This document shows, in pieces, positions 50,254-60,350 of a stretch of DNA of 64,000 nt; the stretch's first letter is position 1; each line of letters begins with the position of its first letter. The position numbers were made by a program, and so were the translations under genes. The notes under the pieces are model-generated. The model searched no databases. It worked only from the letters and a program-made list of their open reading frames with translations, and was not told the DNA's origin. Origin of the DNA: Symbiodinium natans (Eukaryota > Sar > Dinophyceae > Suessiales > Symbiodiniaceae); NCBI GenBank assembly GCA_905221605.1, contig CAJNDS010000224.1, positions 909,085-973,084 of the forward strand. Direction: 5' to 3'.

Positions 50254-50523
50254 TTGCTGGACTTAGATGGGCGTCTTGTAGCCAGAAGGTCGAAACCCTC
50301 CACCCAAGTGCCGCTAAATATCCTCAGGGGCCGCCATAGCGTTGGTGGGATTGACAGGAGCTCATACCACAGCTATGAAGTCCGCCTTTTGTTTGAAGAG
50401 AGTATGCAGGCCTTGCCGGCTGTGTTGCCCAGAAGCGATGGCAGGCGTCTTTTCTTCATGAAGCAGCCGGGGCAGCAGCAGATAAGGTCTTTTTTGTGCT
50501 TGCGGAGTTGCCGCCAAGCGTGA
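50254..50523 (+). CDS. Possible unrecognised coding segment
   Basis: 90 codons from ATG: GRLVARRSKPSTQVPLNIL early, then SSYHSYEVRLLFEESMQALP and GRRLFFMKQPGQQQ. Composition is mixed and it has no telomere-type or MITE words, which makes it more credible than most long frames here. No domain recognised. Confidence 0.33.
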   Translation: MLDLDGRLVARRSKPSTQVPLNILRGRHSVGGIDRSSYHSYEVRLLFEESMQALPAVLPRSDGRRLFFMKQPGQQQIRSFLCLRSCRQA

Positions 50524-50880
50524 GTTAACAGAGAAAAGCGTGACTAAGGTGGCTACGGCCCTCTAACCCTAAACCCTAGACCCCGGGTTGTAAACCTTGC
50601 AGCAGGCAATTATCCGCTCGACGTCCGTCAGAACCTTTAAGCGTCACACACGGAACAGGCTTTGTAAAGCAGCAAAAGCCCTCCTCAATCCTAAAGGCGC
50701 AGTGTTAAGCTGTAGACTTCAGGTTTTTGGGCCCAAACACTTGAACCCTAAACCCTAAACCCTAAACCCTAAACCCTAAACCTTAAACCCTAAACCCATC
50801 GAAGCCCCAAATTCCTTTCAGGGGCGTGGGCCCCTTAAGCCGTCTGCCACTCCGCTCAAATTGCAGCAAGACAGAACATG

Positions 50881-50978
50881 GGGGAGTTTCCGAGAATAGG
50901 GGTACCCTTGGGAGTTTCTATAAGAAGGAGTATGGTGTCCTGGGGTAGAATTAAGGGTTCCCCTATTTTTCGGCGATG
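50881..50978. mobile_element. MITE-4 copy A
   Basis: GAGTTTCCGAGAATAGGGGT on the left, CCCCTATTTTTCGGCGATGC on the right. Confidence 0.65.
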
Positions 50979-51560
50979 CCCATGTGTTTGGTGGGCCTGC
51001 TTTGCCAGGCTTGGGTGGGGGAATGTCTGGGTTTTGGGGGTTTTATCTTAAACCCTAAACCCGAAATTGTGCTCTGAAGGTTGGGTTTTAGGCATTCACA
51101 CCTATCTCTTCTTGTTGAATTGTCTTGAGGTCAGGGGCGTTAAAGTTGGTGTCCTCCTGCGAGCAAGGGTTTCGGGCTTAGGGTGGCGAGGCTTTCCCCT
51201 TACACACGCCTGGGCGAGCGACGCAGGGAGTCGCTTGGGCCATGCATCCGGGCGGTGGGCCGGACTGGCCCAGTAGAGCCCTTGCAGCTGAAAAGGCTGG
51301 GTTTCCGAGCCTACAGGGCAAAAAAAAAGAGCAACACCCAAAGAGCCTCGAACGCCTACAAGAGGGTTGCTCTGAAGAGGGCATTGTAGGGTTGATTGTG
51401 TTTGCTTGGGAACAGGTATGTCGATCAACTACCACAGGTCGCCCCCCCCACAGCCCCTGGTCTTCCTCAAACCCCCTAAACCCTAAACCCTAAACTGTGT
51501 CTCACCAATACCTCAAACAACCGAAGGACACCTCAAGAACTCTGAGCCTGGACCTCTGGG

Positions 51561-51652
51561 CATCTCCCCAAATAGGGGGAACCCTAAATTCTACCCAGTA
51601 ACCCTTCTTATAGAAACTCCCGACGAGGGTACCCTCATTTTCGGAGTTTCGG
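51561..51652. mobile_element. MITE-4 copy B, opposite orientation
   Basis: CATCTCCCCAAATAGGGGGA on the left, GGTACCCTCATTTTCGGAGT on the right. The interior (TTCTACCCAGTA, CTTATAGAAACTCCC) is the reverse complement of copy A. Confidence 0.65.
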
Positions 51653-52100
51653 ACGTCTTCGGGTTACGAGTTCAGGGCATGGAGCTTAGGCAGGTTCGGG
51701 GGGCTCAGAGATCACAGATGCACACTTCCGGTCGATACTTGACACGCGCTCGACGCCTCAAGCCTTAACTTAGACTCTCAAATAATCCTTACCCTAGACC
51801 AAAATACCTTAGAGCTACCAGAACAAATCACGTCGCAATTTTGAAAGATTGTCGGCACCCAATCCCGAACCCCGAAGGTCATTCCTGGCACCCTTTTGCC
51901 TGTGGGCAAATCCCTGCCATCTGCGCAATCGCTTTTTCTTATAAAGCTGTCCAGCTCGGATGCGGGAGTTTCCGGAAAAACGGAAAGCCTGTCCAAGAGA
52001 GACCAGCCTCATGTGAAGTAGGGTAAACATTTCTAGTACCCCCAAAAGGACACCCGGCATATGCACTCACCAATTTTGAAAAGGAACCTTATATACACTC
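51653..52100. other. Spacer, no gene recognised
   Basis: Unique DNA with conflicting short frames on both strands (51778-52066). Confidence 0.35.
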
Positions 52101-52185
52101 ACCAAGAACAGTAAAAAAAAATATATATACCCTGCTTCATTAAAAAGGAACCTTATACATATATATATATATATACATATACACT
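52080..52185. repeat. Duplicated ~70 bp segment with TA tracts
   Basis: 'AAAAGGAACCTTATA' followed by 'ACACTCACCA(A/G)GAACAGTAA' occurs twice (52079 and 52144), with TA microsatellites expanded in each. Confidence 0.85.
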
Positions 52186-52307
52186 CACCAGGAACAGTAA
52201 TATAAACCCTGCTTCATGTGAGCTGTCGTCGCCGTCGCCAGTACTCTTGGGAGTTTGTGACGACGGCGCTCTCTGAAGCAATCCGAGGTTCAGGGTACTT
52301 GGTAAAG

Positions 52308-52368
52308 GGTTTAGGGTTTAGGGTTTAGGGTTTGGGGTTTAGGGTTTAGGGTTTAGGGTTTAGGAACC
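52308..52368. repeat. TTTAGGG array
   Basis: About eight units. Confidence 0.95.
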
Positions 52369-52396
52369 AATTTTACGTGTAGTGATGACACACTCA

Positions 52397-52485
52397 TAAG
52401 CCCCTTGAGTACCCTACCGGGGTTATAATTTGGGTTATAAGTACAGTTGCTACTGGGTTACTGAGCACCATGAGCCTCCAAGTAG
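52397..52485. mobile_element. MITE-1 copy, left end lost
   Basis: Interior GGGGTTATAATTTGGGTTAT and right end CACCATGAGCCTCCAAGTAG. Confidence 0.65.
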
Positions 52486-52919
52486 CACCTCAAATGTCCA
52501 GACCACACTGCCTGAGTTCGTGACATGCCTAGCGTGGAGAACCTGGCAGAGCCCCGAGCCAGCCAGAATCGCATTGCGAAGCACACAGAGGTATCCCGAA
52601 ACCCTAAGCCCTAAGCCCTAAACCCTTAGCCCTTAAACCCTTAAAACCCTAAGCCAAAAGCCTCAAGCAGACCCTAAGCCCCCATCCGTTTCCCAAGAAG
52701 GTTTCGGGGCAGCTGGGCCGCCAAGCTGGGTTCTCGCCAACTTAGATGAAGTTACCCACAATGAGGGTACTATATTGCTTGTTATATCACCGAACACCAT
52801 TGTAGCTTATTCATATAGAGCAAAGAAAGAAAAAGCTCAAAACCCTAAACCCACCGAAGCTCTAAATCCAAACCCTGAACCCTGAACTCTAAGCCAAAAA
52901 AAAGACAGTTCTCCACGAA

Positions 52920-53092
52920 GTGCGGGGGGGGGGGTGGGTGGGCACCACCCCCCTTTCCCCGCAGAACGGAGCGTGGGGATCACCACCCCCACACCCCCCA
53001 CCACACCCCCCACCACAGCCCCACCCACTCACCTCCCCCCACCCACCTCCCCCACCCACCTCCCCCCCACCCACCCCCCTGCCCCCCACGCA
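52920..53092. repeat. C-rich pyrimidine tract
   Basis: CCACCC/CCCCCAC tandem words with a G-tract at 52924-52934. The proline-histidine proteins on one strand and glycine-rich ones on the other are translation artefacts. Confidence 0.92.
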
Positions 53093-53100
53093 CGTCATCG

Positions 53101-53382
53101 CAGTTTCATTGCAAATTAGTTCGAATTCATTCAATGTTATCGAAATTCAATGAAAAGAGGCCAAACCAATTAAACTTCATTAGAAGTAGAAGTAATTCAA
53201 ATATCAATGAAAATGATAAAGAGTCTGAACAAGACAGGTTTAGTTGCTTTGCAATTGATTTTCCAACATGTTCAAGTAAAAAAGTGAAACCACTTGAAAA
53301 TCTTAAAAAAGTGATTTCGCTATTTAAACGCACTTTTTCAATATTTATGGCGAACTCTCATACAGTGCCCTGCTTGTGGTAG
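53101..53382 (+). CDS. AT-rich island with intact open frame, possibly foreign
   Basis: About 260 bp of A/T-rich DNA in G/C-rich surroundings. The frame is open from the island's left edge, with an ATG at 53134 and a stop at 53380-53382. The peptide is lysine-, asparagine- and serine-rich (RSRSNSNINENDKESEQD, then KKVISLFKRTFSIFM), and third codon positions are mostly A or T. Base use differs sharply from every other exon here. It could be a transferred fragment, an organelle-derived segment or an AT-rich transposon remnant. No domain recognised. The opposite strand also has an open frame (53127-53333). Confidence 0.38.
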   Translation, partial: QFHCKLVRIHSMLSKFNEKRPNQLNFIRSRSNSNINENDKESEQDRFSCFAIDFPTCSSKKVKPLENLKKVISLFKRTFSIFMANSHTVPCLW

Positions 53383-54092
53383 CTTCATCTCCAAGTCTTT
53401 AGCAAGAGCCTAGTCTTTGCCAAGCGGATGTCGTGGCACAAAAGACCAGTGCTGCGACGGTCGCATCGATGCAACCTGGAACGCGGACGCACCATGAACT
53501 ACAACTCTAGACCCTATTCCCTATTAAGTTTAGACCTTAGGATCTTGACCCTAATCTCTTTTAAGTGAAGGTCTTAGGGTTTGTTGTGTTTCTTGGTGCA
53601 CACCCTCTGGGCTGGAATTCGAGATATCGTGTTCCAGGCTCGGAGCGTTTCATGGAATTCAGCCATCTTGGCTTCGTGTTGTCCTCAACCCTAAATCCCA
53701 AATATTGAAGTGCAGGATAACTAGACGTTGTATGTCTTCACGCCTTGCGGTATCATCAACAATGCCAAGCCGCCTGGAACCACAGCGAGGGTTTAGGGGC
53801 CCCAGAATTGCTGCAAAAAAGGCCCCAACAGCCCACCGAAAGGTCCCCCAAACCACCAACATAGCCCCGCCGACACCAAATTTCCTAAATAGGAGCAGCG
53901 CAGTGCACTGCAAAGCCTCCACAAACGCCTCTCTCCCAAAGCACCAAAAACACCGAAAGGCAACGGGGCGCTCACAGGGCTAGAGGAACTCGAGGTGTGA
54001 AACCAATACGAGAAACTCGGACTGAACCCAGTCGAGCTGATTCGCATCTGGGTAGGGGCTAGGGTTCTTTTTCGGTTTTGGTTCGCGTACAT

Positions 54093-54290
54093 AGGAGTAA
54101 TATGAATATTAATATAGGTATAAAAAATAAAGGAAAATATAAATATAAAGATAAATATAAATAGAAATATTTATATTTATATCAATATGAATGTAAAGGT
54201 AAATATTAATCTGAATATACATCTAAATATAAATAAATAAGTAAATAAATAAGTACAAAAAACTCATAAATAAAAAAAAATATATAAATT
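54093..54290. repeat. AT-rich microsatellite block (AAATAT type)
   Basis: AAATATAAATATAAAG-type words for about 200 bp, like the tract at 24661. Confidence 0.93.
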
Positions 54291-54426
54291 CGTCAGGGTT
54301 CGTACAACTTCCATGTTCTACATACCCCGAGGCCGAAGCCTTGAAACTTGCCGCAAGAGATGGTTGTGCGCAACACGGGCCATGGAGCAGGGTCTCAGCA
54401 GCGGTCCTATGTTACCTGGCTGAGCT

Positions 54427-54470
54427 AAACCCTAAACCCTAAACCCTAAACCCTAAACCCTAAACCCTTT
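54427..54470. repeat. CCCTAAA array inside a local duplication
   Basis: Six heptamers between two copies of the 25 bp phrase beginning CAGCGGTCCTATGTTACCTG (54400 and 54480). Confidence 0.9.
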
Positions 54471-54576
54471 TGGTGGCACTCAGCGGTCCTATGTTACCTG
54501 GCTGAGCGAACCAACGCCACTCGCCGCAAGAGAACAGCAAGGCGCAGGCTCAGGGGGTTGACGGGGACCCATCCGC

Positions 54577-54695
54577 CTACTTGGAGATTCATGGTACTTA
54601 GTAGCGATATCCCTATTGGGGTATGTAAAGCAGCTTATCAGTGGGTTGTAACTAGACTTATAATTGGGTGAGAAGTGCCCTGAACCTCCAAGTAG
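54577..54695. mobile_element. MITE-1 copy, full length
   Basis: CTACTTGGAGATTCATGGTA on the left, CCTGAACCTCCAAGTAG on the right, interior AGTGGGTTGTAACTA. Confidence 0.85.
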
Positions 54696-54856
54696 ATAGA
54701 TGCTTGCCAAGATCCGCTATCTACTTCGAGCATACCCCGCCCTACAGCTAGGGATGCCGGCTGACCTTTCTGCGGGCTTGTGTGGGCGTGGGCAATGCAC
54801 TCGACGAGACTCTCAGGGTTTAGGGTGGAAGGACTCAGCCCTCAACCTCACAGCCT

Positions 54857-55019
54857 AAGCCCTAAGCCCTAAACCCTAAACCCTAAACCCTAAACCCTAA
54901 ATCCTAAATCCTAAACCCTAAACCCTAAACCCTAAACCCTAAACCCTAAACCCTAAACCCTAAACCCTAAACCCTAAACCCTAAACCCTAAACCCTAAAC
55001 CCTAAACCCTAAACCCTAG
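54857..55019. repeat. Longest pure CCCTAAA array
   Basis: About 22 heptamers over roughly 160 bp, with two CCCTAAT. Confidence 0.97.
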
Positions 55020-55520
55020 CCATGCCCCGAACCTTTGCGTCCTGATGCAGCAATCTCTGGCTCGCCTTTCGGTCATTGGTGCCACAGAAGCATACTTCGC
55101 TTCTTCAACAGGAGCTTGCTTTCACAAGCTTCCCAAACCAGCCCCCCACCCCCTTGGATGAAGTCCACTCCCTCTTTAGGAATGTACCGCAATCTATAAT
55201 GAGTGTCCGTCAACTGCCTGGGCTGGTTGTTCTCAGACAAAGGGAACAAGTGGGCCCTAGAGGGATTCCCCCCCCCCCCAACCCGAGAGGGCACCCCCGG
55301 CCAGAATCTAACACCCGAAGTATGTGCCGGGAATGCTTGCGGTTCCTGATGTTAAAGATCAAGCTCTACACCGCCCAAACCCTAAACATGTATATACACA
55401 TGTAGTATAGGAACGGGGGGGGGGGGGGATTTTGAGGCTTCAGCTGCAGGCTTTCGGGTCCCTCGGTCCTAAACCCGAAACCCTCAACGTGTAGGCTAGG
55501 GTTCATGGCTTATGCTTCAT

Positions 55521-55585
55521 GGCTTATGGTTTAGGGTTTAGGGTTTAGGGTTTAGGGTTTAGGGTTTAGGGTTTAGGGGGTTTAG
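55521..55585. repeat. TTTAGGG array
   Basis: About eight units, ending just before the E0 exon of copy 3. Confidence 0.95.
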
Positions 55586-55597
55586 GGATCTCCACAG

Positions 55598-55689
55598 GAC
55601 ACAGCTCGCGATCATGTGCTTGCAGACGAACGCCGTCCTCGCCGCGAACGCCACGGTGCTCACTGCGAACGTTCCTGCCGAGAGCCTTG
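55598..55689 (+). CDS. E0 module, copy 3
   Basis: CCACAG|G acceptor, QLAIMCLQTNAVLAANATVL then TANVPAESL, with a consensus CTTG|GTATGT donor. Alanine/valine-rich. Resembles 37017 over L-A-x-M-C-L. TTTAGGG arrays lie on both sides. Confidence 0.58.
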
Positions 55690-55709
55690 GTATGTCATCC
55701 CAAGCCACG

Positions 55710-55750
55710 TTTAGGGTTTAGGGTTTAGGGTTTAGGGTTTAGGGTGTAGG
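55710..55750. repeat. TTTAGGG array
   Basis: Five units, 20 bp after the E0 donor. Confidence 0.95.
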
Positions 55751-55789
55751 GCTTCCTAAGCCCTAAACCCCAAATCCGAATCTTACACC

Positions 55790-56140
55790 CTACTTGGGGG
55801 TTCATGGGCACTGATAAGCAGGTTCATAGGTAGGGCAACTGTGGCTAGAACTTTAGATTACTTCTCACCCTATGTTGCGCCGGCAAAGTCGTTTTGTGTG
55901 CTCCACAACGCTGCGGAGCCGAAAAGTCAGAAACTTCAAAAGCACCAAAGCCTGAACCCCACGGCAGTTTCAGAGTTTGGGGTTAAGGTTGGGGGGGCTT
56001 TACGGTCCTAAGCCGTAAGTAGCCCCGCAGCCTAGGCCCTTTAAACACTGAAAAGGAGGTAAACTCCGAGAATGTTGCAATCCCAAAACCTACAGTTTAG
56101 GGTTTAGGGTTTAGCGTTTAGGGTTTAGGGTTTAGGGTTT
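55790..56140. other. Intron or spacer, no exon recognised
   Basis: Contains a partial MITE-1 left end near 55795 (ACTTGGGGGTTCATGGGCAC) and a TTTAGGG cluster at 56095-56140. Confidence 0.4.
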
Positions 56141-56334
56141 GAGTCTACTTGAAGTTTTTCTGGGTTTTTCTAAGTAGGGTTACACGAACCAAACCCGATG
56201 TCAGGTTAACCAGTTGGATACCTACCCCCTCCCCCCCGCCCCGGCCCGTGGACCTGGTGAAGGAAGACCCTGCCCGCGGACGTCAGCGTTGAGGTGCGCT
56301 TTCCGCCATGTGTTGCAGTAGTGTGCAAGGGCTC

Positions 56335-56422
56335 AGGGTTTGGGGTTTGGGGTTTAGGGTTTAGGGTTTAGGGTTTAGGTTTTAGGGTTTAGGGTTTAGG
56401 GTTTAGGGTTTAGGGTTTAGGA
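56335..56422. repeat. TTTGGGG/TTTAGGG array
   Basis: About 12 G-strand units. Confidence 0.95.
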
Positions 56423-56439
56423 TTTTGGGCCTCGGCCAG

Positions 56440-57300
56440 AAGGCATCACGCCGCAGCTCCCCTGAACAACCAAGATGCCCCAAACCCTAAACCGAGGTTA
56501 GTTCGGGGGGGTTTCTGGGCATTTCGGAAGGAATCCGGCACAGTAGGGGGGGGGGGACCTTTTTGCGGTGCTTCTTCGGTTAGATTGGTTGTCCCACCCG
56601 TTTTGCGGACAAGTTCTAACGCTTTCCACTGTTCCATTTACTATGTGCTGAAGAACCCCCAAAGAATGGAAGAAATCATCTCTAAGTTTCCCTTACAAGG
56701 AAGAATATTCTTTATTTCGCCGATCGTAGGAGTGCCAGGGCTTGGCAAGGGGGGCAGCGAATCCGGAAACAGGGGCAGGGTACGCCGTCTAAAAGCCCAT
56801 ATGGATATCCGGCCGCCCAGACTCCAGAAGAGCAGCAGGGAAGCTTCGGGTTTAGGGTTTAGGGTTTAGGGTTTAGGGTTTAGGGGCGATGGTTGAACGG
56901 CCTGACAAGGGTCGAATCTCCCAAGATGACCACGCGAAGTGCTAAGTGACCACATCAAATAGGTGGTTTGGGGTGTTCCTTGTCAGCACGGATGGTACCG
57001 TGATAAGGAGCAAGATATGAGAGCTAGGGGTCTCAAGGTGTGTACGGGGCGAGGGCGGCTCAAACTTTACTGTTTATTTCGGACACCATCAATCTCATGA
57101 CACCTGAACTGCCCAATGTAACAGACGCCCATACTAGCTAATATTAAGAGCGTAACGAAGCGTGCGTCTTTTTCACTCCCCAGCTTCGTGCTTGTGGTGT
57201 CTTTTCTGATGGCAAAAAAGCGAGTGAAACGAACGCCCCATAACCTATATCACCGCATTTTTGGGGTTTATTTATTGGGTCCCCCAAGGAAGGCCCTGAA
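56440..57300. other. Intron or spacer, no firm exon
   Basis: The open frame 56585-56869 (including MEEIISKFPLQGRIFFISPI) ends in TTTAGGG translation. GAAGAATATTCTTT at 56700-56713 recalls the 22.8 kb repeat unit. Not called. Confidence 0.35.
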
Positions 57301-57310
57301 AATGCAACAG

Positions 57311-57492
57311 AAGCCTAAAGCCTAAAGCCTAAAGCCTAAGGCCTAAAGCCTAAAGCCTAAAGCCTAAAGCCTAAAGCCTGAACCCTAAACCCTAAACCCT
57401 AAACCCTACACCCTAAACCCCAAACCCTAAACCCTAAACCCTACACCCTAAACCCTAAACCCTAAACCCTAAACCCTAAACCCTAAACCCTA
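57311..57492. repeat. CCTAAAG array then CCCTAAA array
   Basis: About nine units of the variant CCTAAAG followed by about 15 CCCTAAA, running up to the E1 acceptor region. Confidence 0.96.
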
Positions 57493-57502
57493 GATGCACA
57501 AG

Positions 57503-57550
57503 GAGATCTTGGCCGCCGCCGCGGTTGCGAGCGCCGAGGCGCCCAACCGC
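57503..57550 (+). CDS. E1 module, copy 3
   Basis: CACAAG|G acceptor, EILAAAAVASAEAPNR, GC donor. See 38113 for the codon comparison. An upstream in-frame M-H-K after CTAG could extend it to 57494. Confidence 0.8.
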
Positions 57551-57596
57551 GCCGAGCCACGGTGGCAAGCAGTAGGGGCGTAGGTGCAGGGGCATT

Positions 57597-57705
57597 TTGG
57601 GGTTTAGGGTTTAGGGTTTGGGGTTTGGGGTTTGGGGTTTAGGGTTTCGGGGGCGGCAGTAGGGGTTTGGGGGTTTAGGGTTTAGGGTTTGGGGTTTCGG
57701 GGGCT
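57597..57705. repeat. TTTAGGG/TTTGGGG array in the E1-E2 intron
   Basis: G-strand units soon after the donor. Confidence 0.94.
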
Positions 57706-58014
57706 AAGGGATTTAGATTTAACATAATTACGCCAAGCGTGTGGTCGAAGCCTCGGTGAGCCCTTTCTTTCGGGGGGTCCCTGTAACAGGGCGTAGGGTT
57801 TTGGGGCATCCTGACAAGTGGAGGGCTGCACCTTAAAGGTACATGAGGCGGTGATCCCCCCCCCCTCTTGCGGAATGCCTTTGTTGGAGTCTTGTTTTCT
57901 TCTCATCAGCGCCACCCTACACCCCCCAAAAACTCTGATACCAATACGGTTCCTTGGCTAAGGGCGGCCCTAAGCCTAAAACTTTTGGAGACTTCAAATC
58001 CTACAGTAAAGCCA

Positions 58015-58088
58015 GCCTTTAGGGTCTAGGGTTTAGGGTCTAGGGTTTAGAGTTTAGGGTTTAGGGTTTAGGGTTTAGGGTTTAGGGC
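58015..58088. repeat. TTTAGGG/TCTAGGG array
   Basis: About ten G-strand units in the same intron. Confidence 0.93.
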
Positions 58089-58501
58089 TCAAAACCCTAG
58101 ACCCTCAAACTCGAGACTCCACCAGACCGAAAAACCGTCAGGTGGAAATAGCTTTACCCTAATCCCTAAACCCTAAACCCTAATCCCTAAAGCCCAAACC
58201 CCAAAGTTGCTTGAGACGAGCGGCTTGGCTCCAGGATTTCGGCTCTTCCGCATTCGTAAATTCGGGTGCCCTATACTTTGAATTTAGGGTTTAGGGTTTA
58301 GGGGTGTATATAGCGTTTCGGGCTTAGGGCAGAATTTTGCATTTCAGCATGCTCTGATCCTTTGTATAAGAACCCTAAGGCAGATAGTCTGAGTTTTGTA
58401 GCCCTAAACCCCGGATGCACTATTCCCCCTTGACCAAAACCCCCAAACCCCAAGCCCAGCAAGTTTCTGCACCCCCGAAATCACGTCCTCCAAGCGAACA
58501 A

Positions 58502-58650
58502 AGCCCCAAACCCCAAACCCCAAACCCCAAACCCCAAACCCCAAACCCCAAACCCCAAACCCCAAACCCCAAACCCCAAACCCCAAACCCCAAACCCCAA
58601 ACCCAAACCCCAAACCCCAAACCCCAACCCCTAAACCCTAAACCCTATAT
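58502..58650. repeat. CCCCAAA array before E2
   Basis: About 17 CCCCAAA heptamers and a few CCCTAAA. The peptides made of P-K-P-Q-T or G-F-G-V-W-G-L are repeat translations. Confidence 0.97.
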
Positions 58651-58708
58651 AAACCCTAAATCCTACACCCTAAGCCCTCGCAAACCCGAATCGTTCTCTC
58701 GCCCCGAG

Positions 58709-58768
58709 GTCAAGCGACGTGTCCGCCAGCGCTTGCACAAGAAGCTCGGGAGCTTGCTGACGGCAGAG
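58709..58768 (+). CDS. E2 module, copy 3
   Basis: CCGAG|G acceptor, VKRRVRQRLHKKLGS then LLTAE, GAG|GC donor, 60 bp. Compared with 38483, seven of the 12 base changes are at third positions and two more are silent CTG/TTG changes. Confidence 0.82.
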
Positions 58769-58985
58769 GCCAGAGTCGTTTCTGCGGCTCGGGTTTAGGG
58801 ATGGAGGTTTAGGGTTTGGGGTTTAGGGTGTGGGGTTTAGGAGGGTTTGGGGTTTAGGGTTTGGGGTGTGTGTCGCGCAGGGAAAAGCGGCTTCGCGACG
58901 CTTGGGATGGGCTTCGCACTCTGGGCTCAGGGTCTTCAAGCCTCCAGTTAGCCGTAGAACCCCGCCACACGAAGCCCCGAAACCC

Positions 58986-59195
58986 AAAACAAACCCTAAA
59001 CTCTAAACCCTAGTAAACCCTAAACCCTAAACCCTAACCCTAAACCCTAAACCCTAAACCCTAAACCCGGAACAATAAGCCCTAAACCCTAAACCCTAAA
59101 CCCTAAACCCTGAACAATAAGCCCTAAACCCTGAACCCTAAACCCTGAACCCTAAACCCTGAAACCCTAAACCCTGAAACCCTAAACCCGAAGCC
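58986..59195. repeat. CCCTAAA array before E3
   Basis: About 24 units with an interspersed AACAATAAG spacer that itself repeats (59069 and 59114). Confidence 0.93.
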
Positions 59196-59199
59196 ACAG

Positions 59200-59252
59200 G
59201 AGTTCGAGAGCGCGATGGATCGCTTCAAGGATATGGTGCCCCGGATGCAAAG
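59200..59252 (+). CDS. E3 module, copy 3
   Basis: CACAG|G acceptor, EFESAMDRFKDMVPRMQ, AG|GATAAG (GA donor). Phase 2 exit, as in copy 1. Confidence 0.75.
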
Positions 59253-59284
59253 GATAAGCCTCGAAGGCTTGCGCTGAACTCCCG

Positions 59285-59470
59285 AAGCCTTAACCCCTCA
59301 ACCCTCAACCCTCAATCCGAACCCTCAATCCGAACCTTAAAAATTTAAACCCTAAACCCTGAACCCGAAACCCTAAACCCTAGACCTCAACCCTCAACCC
59401 TGAACCCTGAACCCAAAACCCTGAAACCCTAAACCCTAACCCCTAAACTCTAAACCCTAAACCCTGAACG
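59285..59470. repeat. CCCTCAA/CCCTAAA degenerate array
   Basis: C-strand units with CCCTGAA and CAATCCG variants, an exception to the usual G-strand placement after an exon. Confidence 0.92.
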
Positions 59471-59737
59471 TTTGGGGTTTAGGGTTTGGGGTTCGGGTTT
59501 GGGGCTCAGGTTTCGGGTTTGAGGTTCTCAAGGTCTTGGTCTGGGGCTCAAAGGGTCTAGAGTTTCCGGCATAGTAGGTCAGGTCAGGGTTTAGGGTTCC
59601 GGGTTCGGTTTAGGGTTTAGGGGGGTTTGGGGTTTGGGGTTTCGGGTTCAGGGTCCAAGACCCTAGACCCTAAAGAGCTCGAACCGCTCAAATTCATCCA
59701 CACTCGCCCTCCACCCTAAGCCTCAACACTACATCCC

Positions 59738-59908
59738 CAAACCCCAAACCCCAAACCCCAAACCCCGAGCCCTAAACCCTAACTCCCAACTCCCAACTCC
59801 CAACTCCCAACTCCCAAACCCCAAACCCCAAACCCCAAACCCCAAACCCCAAACCCCAAACCCTAAACCCTAAACCCTAAACCCCAAACCCTGAACCCTA
59901 AACCCTAG
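59738..59908. repeat. CCCCAAA, CCCAACT and CCCTAAA arrays
   Basis: Blocks of CCCCAAA, then five CCCAACT heptamers (59779-59816), CCCCAAA again and CCCTAAA. Three variants sit side by side, each internally uniform. Confidence 0.96.
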
Positions 59909-59914
59909 TTTCAG

Positions 59915-59992
59915 GAACAGCATCCTCCAGCGGCCTCGCCGGTGCCTAGCATGGTCAACAGTCCTCCTCAGCCCCAGCGGGGGCTCCAGCAG
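59915..59992 (+). CDS. E4 module, copy 3 (Pro/Gln-rich)
   Basis: TTCAG|G acceptor, EQHPPAASPVPSMVNSPPQP then QRGLQQG. Compare 40676. Probably a flexible linker. Flanked C then G. Confidence 0.55.
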
Positions 59993-60297
59993 GGGTTTGG
60001 GGCGCAGGGTTTAGGGCTCAGGGTTGCGGGGTTTGGGGATCTAGGGGCTTCAGGGTTTAGGGTTTCGGGTTTAGGGTTTCGGGTTTGGGGCTCAGGGTTG
60101 CGGGGGTTTGGGGATCTATAGGGGCTTTCGGGTTTAGGATTTTTGGGTTTAGGGCTTAGGGGTTGTAACCCTCAGTCCTACATCCCGACACTTTTAGTTC
60201 CGGACCATGGGGTTACAAGAGTCCCAAGTAAGGTGTTCTGGCCAGCAGCAACCCTGCATATCAGGATGGGCTATTGTACCCTATAACCCCTTAGGGT

Positions 60298-60350
60298 TTA
60301 GGGTTTAGAGTTTAGGGTTTAGGGTTTAGGGTTTAGGGTTTAGGGTATAT
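60298..60350. repeat. TTTAGGG array
   Basis: About seven units. Degenerate G-strand units also occupy 60000-60160. Confidence 0.94.

Noticed and set aside
52889-53153. Proline/histidine-rich and glycine-rich frames on opposite strands
   Set aside because: Translation of a CCACCC pyrimidine tract.
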